A stretch of DNA of 64,000 nt from the NCBI GenBank assembly GCA_037447655.1, contig JBBHKE010001396.1, positions 102,884 through 166,883 on the forward strand, written 5' to 3'. This document shows positions 58,091 through 64,000 of this stretch, in pieces. A program made the position numbers and the translations under genes. The first letter of the stretch is position 1, and every line of letters starts with the position of its first letter. The notes below the pieces were generated by a model. It ran no database searches, was not told the DNA's origin, and worked only from the letters and a program-made list of their open reading frames with translations. This DNA comes from Zygnema cylindricum (taxonomy: Eukaryota; Streptophyta; Zygnematophyceae; Zygnematales; Zygnemataceae).

Positions 58091-59552
58091 AAATTAGAGG
58101 GGATCATAAAGCTTCTTTTTACTGATTAAATGTGGTTTATGTTCTATAATTTTTTTCACGTAATGGGTGCAATTCAAGAAGAATAAGACCTTGGACTGCC
58201 GTGTCGGTTGTTGTTTTCATATGACGACCGACTTAAAATAGCACGACGAAAATCTAATTGGTTCAGTACATTTATTCACTAAGTTGAAGGCAGTGAAAGA
58301 AATGAGTGGCAAATCATACAACTTAGTATAAACTGACGTAGGTGCTTTTGCCCAACAAGAATTACGCATGTGCTCATCATTTCCATATAACAATAGGTTG
58401 CAAGATCCACTATCAGAAGTTAAAAGACAAAGGTAGTCAATACTGGTCGCCATCAAATCGTATTATTCGGTACCATCTTAGAACGTGTGTATTTTTCAAC
58501 ATCAACTCTTACATCGAGTAAAACTAGCTCGTCTAACAAGGTTTTTTGACGATTGTAGGATCATTAGTCACCATAATACTAAACTTTTAAATTACATAGA
58601 TACTTGTTCAAATGCCAACAAAGTTGACGCCAACGGCAAGTTGCGAGCTCAAGTCCAACAAATTACTTACCTTATTCACCTTTAGTGTAGTTCAAATTTT
58701 AAGAAATAAGTGGACTAGAGTTGAAATACTGTAAATGCCACCTAGATTTGAAGTCCAAAGTTTAAAAGACAACAAATAATTATTGAACAGCGTCCCTATT
58801 ATGAAGGCGGATTTTAAGGTGGAAGCAACAATGACGGGGAAAACAGCAAGTACTAAGCCGACAAACAACACGTACCGAAACTAGGATAAGCAAAAATAAT
58901 GTTGTAATCAACAATATTAGTGATAGAACCAACAACTAAGCTGAAGTGAGAAACATTCTCAAAAGAAGTTGCAAGAGAAGAAGGAAAAAAAAAACAGTAC
59001 TGAAAAACAATACGGAATGAGAAAAACAAATAGAGAAAAATGGAATGAGAAAAATAGAATCAATACAAGTGAAAAAAGAAAACAACGTTGTACATGTACA
59101 TAGTAAATACAAGGAAAGAAGAGTATCAACAACACATTTCATAAAAATCATTGCAGAACACCAAGGTTCAGCGAGTCTGCGCCTGCGACTAACATTCAAA
59201 CATACTTTCCTATCTCGGGGGGAAGGGGGGGGGGTTTGGGTTTGGTATCTACTAGACACCGAAACACAAAATCTGTAGGTTCATTTCTCTGCTTCCTTGG
59301 TCCGCAAAGGTTATTGAGATACCAACAAATAACATCTGACAGGTCATACTGACATGTTAACGCTCATGACAACTTTCAGATTTAAGATGCCCAAACTAAG
59401 AAATACACTGCCATAATCTAAGCCTCAGTTTTTTTACCTGTTTTTTTTTAAATGATTCAACTAACTTACAAACACTACACACTTCATGTGAAACTGGCTA
59501 ACTCACATAATTAATTCGACTAAATGAAGGCAGAACCCTTTAATTATATGAT
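58091..59552. other. Region downstream of the GT37 gene
   Basis: No exon recognised. The first part of the minus-strand sequence after 59553 probably includes the 3' untranslated region, but its end cannot be placed. A G run (GGGGGGGGGG, about 59225) is present. Confidence 0.4.
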
Positions 59553-60057
59553 TTATCTGCTCAACCTCCCAAAGTGAGTGTTATCAATTCTACAAAACCC
59601 ACCGATCTTATCAACCATTTCCGTTCGTACTGTCGATAATTTGCCAATGAAATGGCGAAGCTGTCTTACAAGCGTGTATGTAGTCCGGTTGTCCCGCCAA
59701 ACAATCGTGACCAGTGGGGGCACACTTCCGCAATAGGGGGCCTCTGCACACGGGTCGATTGACATTGTCTGACCACAAAGTGACAGATTATTCTCTGTCC
59801 AATCAAAGCCATTTGGGTTAATCAAGGTCTTGTTTGCTGATGAGAAAAAACCGCGGTAAGTGGGTAACCAACTAGAGCGAGGTCGATGAACAATATTCAT
59901 CACAAAGGGACGAACACCGGCTAAGGCAGCCGATAATTCGCCAAAAGTTGAAGATACACTGGTTTGAATGACGTCACAGAAATTGAGGATCCATATATCC
60001 ACCATCGCCAAGGCATGGTGCTCCGAATTCCAACCTTCTCTATTCACGTTTCCAATT
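59553..60057 (-). CDS. GT37 fucosyltransferase-like protein, last exon
   Basis: Acceptor TTATATAG after a pyrimidine-rich run, then 505 nt to a stop at 59553. The first base completes Ser with the TC ending the exon at 61891. The exon encodes EHHALAMVDIWILNFCDVIQ, TSVSSTFGELSAALAGVRPF and, further on, LCGQTMSIDPCAEAPYCG. These are the plant xyloglucan-fucosyltransferase blocks (KALAEMYLLS-CDV--TS-WSTFGYVAQGLGGL-P, and CGRA-SMEPC-H-PP). The family transfers fucose from GDP-fucose to cell-wall polysaccharides or arabinogalactan proteins in the Golgi. The protein extends about 35 residues past the usual end. Confidence 0.9.
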
Positions 60058-60089
60058 CTATATAACCGGAAAATGTTGCGGTGTGTGGG

Positions 60090-60350
60090 GAAAAAGAAAG
60101 GGAAGAGAAAGGGGAAGCCAAAGGAAAAGAATTAATGAAAATGCGGGAGAGGGAGAGGAATATATGGATGAGGGAGAAGGGAGAAAGCTTGGGAAAGGGA
60201 GGACGAGGTTCGGATTGGGAAAGCAGAGAGAACAGCAAGGACATACTCAAGAGAAAGAAGGTGGAATAGTAAGAAAAGCAGACAGAAAGCACGTAATTGT
60301 GAGGTGGAAGAAGGGGAGGTGAGTGGGAGAGAAAAGGAAAAGGCATAGCA
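60090..60350. repeat. GA-rich tract (pyrimidine tract on the gene strand)
   Basis: GGAAGAGAAAGGG-type sequence on plus. On the minus strand it is the pyrimidine-rich end of the GT37 intron before the last exon. Confidence 0.7.
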
Positions 60351-60481
60351 AAAGTTTCAAAATAAAGAAAGAGAGGAAAGATAAAAAGGGGGCCATAAAA
60401 CATTCCATATGCACATAGATCTATAGTTTTTATTTTGCATTTCCTTCTACGACAGGTACGATAAAATCTTATGAAGTATGG

Positions 60482-60672
60482 ATTGATAGGATCATTACAT
60501 AAGCAGAGTGTTGAACAATGCAAATATTCACCACTGGAAGGTCAGAAAAAACATTCACTCACATAGCAATCATCAAAAACGTACACAGATTTGACCAATA
60601 TAGTTATGTTACACGAAGGCTTTTCTTTACAAAAACTTCGAATTTTGCTACACAACCTGCATAAGACTAACC
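60482..60672 (+). repeat. Direct repeat in GT37 intron, left copy
   Basis: ATTGATAGGATCA, GCAAATATTCACCA, ACATAGCA(A/G)TCATCA, ACACAGATTTG and CAACCTGCA occur in the same order at 61328-61530. Confidence 0.75.
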
Positions 60673-60699
60673 ACCACAGAACTATGGTTGTGTACCCAT

Positions 60700-60920
60700 T
60701 TGTTGAAGTGAGGTTTTTGTTTTCCTGGTTTCCTCTAAAATTGAACTTGCAACGATAAAATTTTTCACTGTACGGAAAATGTGTGAAAACCATAGTACAC
60801 CTTACGTCATCTTGAAACATATTATGTACGCCAATTTGCCGTTATTCTCTTTTCGGACCACTGCCATGTCATGCCATCTCATCTTCAATCTTTCACTGAG
60901 AGTCGATTTTATTAAAAGTA
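60700..60920. repeat. Dispersed repeat, short copy 3
   Basis: TTTTTGTTTTCCTGG, CTCTAAAATTGAACTTGCAAC, GTACGGAAAATG and CCATCTCATCTTCAATC follow the order seen in 55430-55600 and 9070-9240. Confidence 0.4.
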
Positions 60921-61054
60921 ACATTTGAGCAACTAATGGGAAATCGTTGTCGCGCGCTTCACACTTTTAAAAATAAAAATTGCACGCGGGAGAGAACACA
61001 AAAAAAAATGTTTCCCGTTTGCAACCTGTAAAACAAAAAAAATATTCAACGTAC

Positions 61055-61285
61055 CAAGTGTTCGAATAATTTGCGCATTCGATCATCCAAATTACTTGTA
61101 TTGACGAGTCTATCTCGTCCAAAAGGAATCGAGTAGAAGAGATTCCTCGTACTTTGTTCGTCTAAAACTAAATTCTTTTCACTAGATTCTCGAGATAGCA
61201 CTTCGAGAGACAAAAGGTCTTCCGAAGGCCCCGAAAAGGTATTCATATCCGTCGTTGGCAAAGTTGTGTATATCTTTTTCTTTCC
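61055..61285 (-). other. Coding-like open stretch inside the GT37 intron
   Basis: Minus-strand frame reading NTFSGPSEDLLSLEVLSRES, then STRNLFYSIPFGRDRLVNTS and DDRMRKLFEHL before a GTACGT donor-like site. Composition is like real protein. However no good acceptor precedes it, GT37 homologues have no sequence at this point, and the flanking GT37 exons splice in frame without it. It could be an alternative exon or a fragment carried in with the direct repeats. Confidence 0.3.
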
Positions 61286-61327
61286 TATCACTACTTACTT
61301 TATGAAGCATAACTAGCACCAATACCA

Positions 61328-61530
61328 ATTGATAGGATCACTACAGAATCAGATTGCGCAACAATTCAAATATTCACCAACGGAAGTTTAAAATAAACAT
61401 TCAATCACATAGCAGTCATCACAAACTTACACAGATTTGGACAATATAATTATAACACCCGGAGGATTTTCTTTACGAAAGCTCTCTTCGCTATCTGATC
61501 TTGAGCTGTGCAACCTGCACAAAACTAACG
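61328..61530 (+). repeat. Direct repeat in GT37 intron, right copy
   Basis: Partner of 60482-60672; about 650 bp lies between the copies. Confidence 0.75.
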
Positions 61531-61890
61531 GTGCACTACCAAAATAGGGTACACTGCACAATGGCCACCAAAACAAACTCTACTAACTTTCATTTTGACA
61601 TTAGACGCCAAATGTGAAGACACGTTCGCTTACGAAACAATTTGTGGAACAAGCATGTGCGTTGGATCGATAACATGGTCCAGGTACGAAACAGCATTAA
61701 TAGTGAATCTAAACATACATTGTTCAAAAAAATACATAGACGCAATTTCGTCAAATCCACCGGTTTGCACATTGAACCTAACGTGGATGATGAGCAATTA
61801 GATATGGAAGAATTAATACTGAACTGTAAACCAAAGCGTCTAGTGACTTCATTTTTTTTTATCCGTTAAAATTAGAGATTGGGTACTCAC

Positions 61891-62184
61891 GAGTGGAAGG
61901 TGACGAAAGACCCATCTGTAGCAAAACCGTCTTGATAGGCTGCATTTAAAAAATTGAGATGGCCACCGTGGAGAGAAGTCACAAAAATGGCAATAGTCGG
62001 ATGCGCAATGCCATTTTTTGAAATTAGTGATTGACTCTTCGTTGTTGCGTTCTGTTCCATAATGTGTTTTGAGTGCGGCAAATACCGGCTTACATTTACA
62101 GCACATTCAAGAACTCTTTCATTGGCCCACGAATCATCTTCCGAGAACGTTCGAACTAGCAAACCAATGCGTTTTTGGGCCCCT
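61891..62184 (-). CDS. GT37 fucosyltransferase-like protein, internal exon
   Basis: A 294-nt exon; acceptor TTGGACAG, donor GTGAGT, phase 2 on both sides. It encodes GAQKRIGLLVRTFSEDDSW, the nucleotide-sugar-binding region (family motif IGIQVR-F), and HPTIAIFVTSLHGGHLNFLN then TDGSFVTFHS, matching the family's AVLVTSL--GY-E-L---Y. Its first base joins AG of the preceding exon to give Arg, and its last two bases join the final exon to give Ser. Confidence 0.9.
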
Positions 62185-62879
62185 CTGTCCAATATGGAAA
62201 GAGAAGTCGGTATAAAAACGTGAGATTGAAGCTCAGTGTCAGGTTGACCTTTAATTGAAGTTGAGGTTTGAAATTTGAGATAACGATTTTAAAAGCGAGA
62301 TTTAGATTTTGAAAACCTTGTCAGTGATCTTCTGTGCATTACTATGGCTTCTTTTTGTTGTTTATATGTAGGAGATCCGGTTTGAGACTGGGAATTGTGA
62401 AACAATAACAGTCAAAAACAACCTATGATGAGTTTTTAATGCATACACATACTTTTTTATGATACTTTCTGTAAATTTGAGCACCCTGAGTTACATAATA
62501 CTTGAGCTGCTGGTGTGCTTAGGTCCATTAAAGTTAATGCTCATTAAAACATATTTTGCCGTAATTTTAAATCAAATTCTCGTCACTTTGCACCCATTAT
62601 TTGCTAAGCAAACAGAAATCCAAATGGCGAGTTCTAAAAACAAATTTATAAAAATTCATAAGCGTTCATATTAAGGGAGGTGTACCTGAGATAAGCATTA
62701 TAGTGGTTAGTTATACGATCCCAGTATCTGTCTTTGGGATGGAGGAGGTAGCGTGCCAAATGGGTATATACAGCCCTCTAGTAAAGAGAGACGGAAAGTA
62801 AGTCAAGAAAAAGGCCCCTGGGAAGAAAGAACAACAGTTCCCAACAACACAGTACTCTCCCACTCCCCCCACAACCCCT

Positions 62880-62940
62880 CTCCCTCTCCCTCTCCCTTCC
62901 CTTTCCCGCTCCGTCTCCCACTCCCTCTCCCTCTCCCTCA
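62880..62940. repeat. CT microsatellite-like tract
   Basis: CTCCCTCTCCCT repeats on the plus strand within the GT37 intron. Confidence 0.75.
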
Positions 62941-63190
62941 GTGTAGCAGGCATTATACTCGTCTAACCAAATGCACTCATTCATGGAAATTATGTTGTAT
63001 ACTTAGAACTGAATTTCTTTATGCCTTCATTAACTTATCATGACCCCCTCCAAATCTTTGAAAAGCAAGAAAAGACTAACTTATGCATGAACAACATTTT
63101 GTTTCTCACATATACTTTCAAATCCAAACATTTATGCGAAAAAAAATCCTAAAGAACCCTAATTTTATAGTTCACGTTGCATCATAACAC

Positions 63191-63376
63191 CTTGTGGGAA
63201 ACCAACTTTCAATTTCTTGTCGAAAGGATTTCATTCCGGCAAAGTGAGGCCCAAAATACCGTCCTTGATTCAACATCAACCATGGAATGTCACGTAACAC
63301 AAGTTGGGCTTCATCACAAAAAAAGAACAAATCCTCATCTGCTGCATTATACCGAAACACGAAATATGCCTTGTGC
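63191..63376 (-). CDS. GT37 fucosyltransferase-like protein, upstream exon
   Basis: A 186-nt exon; acceptor TTTTTGCACTCAG, donor GTGTTA, phase 2 on both sides. It encodes FFFCDEAQLVLRDIPWLMLN and YFGPHFAGMKSFRQEIESWF, matching the family block CDEDQ-LLR-(V/I)PWL-----YFVPSLF---F---L--LFP. The next homologous block, around a HH-GRYL-HP phrase of about 30 residues, is not present in this exon or the next although they splice in frame. Either the alga lacks it or a small exon between 62185 and 63190 was missed. The N-terminal membrane anchor and the GLGNR-type region lie beyond 63376 and were not found before 64000. Confidence 0.88.
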
Positions 63377-64000
63377 CTGAGTGCAAAAACACATGGAGAA
63401 TGGCTTCAAAACGTATTGAAAGAGTCAACATAACCAGCATTCAACATAGTCAACATAGACAAGATAGTCAAGATAGACAACAAAGTTTAAAGAGTCAGAA
63501 AAGCACTATTTTTCAAAAATATTGATCATGTCAGATATCCAAGATCAAACTTTTTAAAAAAAGCTAAAAATAGACTTGACTATGTTAGACTGACATATAC
63601 TAACAGCCCATCCTATGTCAGTTTATGGCATAGACAGTCATATACTGTAGTTGACTATGACAGTCAATGATTAGTCTATGTCCAAACCAGACATATTTCA
63701 ACAGAATGTTCTTCAGCTTAGAATAATCGGTTAGAGCCTAACCTACTTATTCGATTGTATACTTTACAGTTGGGAGTCAATATACATATATGTATTGGAT
63801 TTAACTTCAATCTGTAGCGATGAACTTTTCTCGTCGCTATAACAAATCGTTACCCCGGAAATCACGGAACAAAGGACGCCAACAAATATCGGTGAAAATA
63901 CGATTCACTATTTTTGGTACGCCGTAAAATTCGAGAGGTTACACGACAAATATTTTGTATGCCACATCAGATATTTTGTTTTAAATACGCCACGTCAAAT
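63377..64000. other. Intron-like end of window
   Basis: Contains short recurring ATAGTCAA and ATAGACAA phrases (63435-63485) and TAGTCTATG, GACTATGAC phrases (63630-63680). GTAGCGATGAACTTTTCTCG followed by TCGCTATAAC near 63818 resembles the AGCGACGAA stems of the copia LTRs. Confidence 0.4.

Noticed and set aside
61642-61869. Plus-strand frame NKHVRWIDNMVQVRNSINSE and onward
   Set aside because: It lies within the GT37 intron on the opposite strand, has stops just upstream and no known domain.
62930-62985. Minus-strand phrase NECIWLDEYNACYTE as the missing GT37 segment
   Set aside because: It faintly recalls the family's VW----YY--YL phrase, but there is no phase-2 donor and the frame runs into a GA tract.
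1-64000. CRISPR arrays, bacterial operons, phage genes
   Set aside because: No regularly spaced identical repeats with unique spacers and no prokaryotic gene layout. The regular repeats present are minisatellites.

Overview
Organism and overall character. This is eukaryotic nuclear DNA: AT-rich, intron-rich and full of transposon remains, with no bacterial-style gene packing. Three gene families point to a streptophyte (green plant lineage): 72-nt leucine-rich-repeat exons of the plant LxGxIP type, a plant-type TauE/SafE sulfite-exporter-like membrane protein, and a GT37 (xyloglucan-fucosyltransferase-like) glycosyltransferase. Very short exons in large introns, long CT/GA tracts and abundant Ty1/copia remains suggest a large-genome charophyte alga such as Chara. 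That is inference, not proof.

Layout. 1-5.7 kb: no recognisable gene, a degenerate 40-bp repeat array and two foldback elements. 5.7-10.8 kb: remains of a Ty1/copia element on the minus strand, with a foreign gag fragment joined to it and an LTR at 10244-10802. 10.8-16.5 kb: T-rich repeats, two LTR-start-like sites and a 225-bp tandem repeat. 16.5-45 kb: six intact 72-nt LRR exons on the minus strand, each inside a repeated unit of similar intron sequence. Between two of them, on the plus strand, lie five exons of a TauE/SafE gene (20871-25082). Between two others lies an almost fresh Ty1/copia insertion (27498-33366) with near-identical LTRs and a 5-bp target duplication but broken gag-pol. 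36.5-46 kb: three more copia remains and a tRNA-derived SINE. 46-57 kb: a second SINE, several inverted-repeat (MITE-like) elements, one nested in another, and dispersed repeats. 59.5-63.4 kb: three consecutive exons, including the last, of a GT37 fucosyltransferase-like gene on the minus strand.

How the genes relate. The LRR exons all have phase-2 borders, so any number can be joined in frame; this suggests growth of one LRR gene by duplication of exon plus flanking intron. The TauE gene looks incomplete: exon 3 ends in phase 1, the next visible exon starts in phase 0, and the intervening transmembrane segment is not seen. The GT37 exons splice in frame with each other; the N-terminal part lies outside the window. 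No functional link between the three genes is shown by the sequence.

Limits. Exon borders were read by eye from splice signals, phase and family resemblance. No alignment or database search was run.
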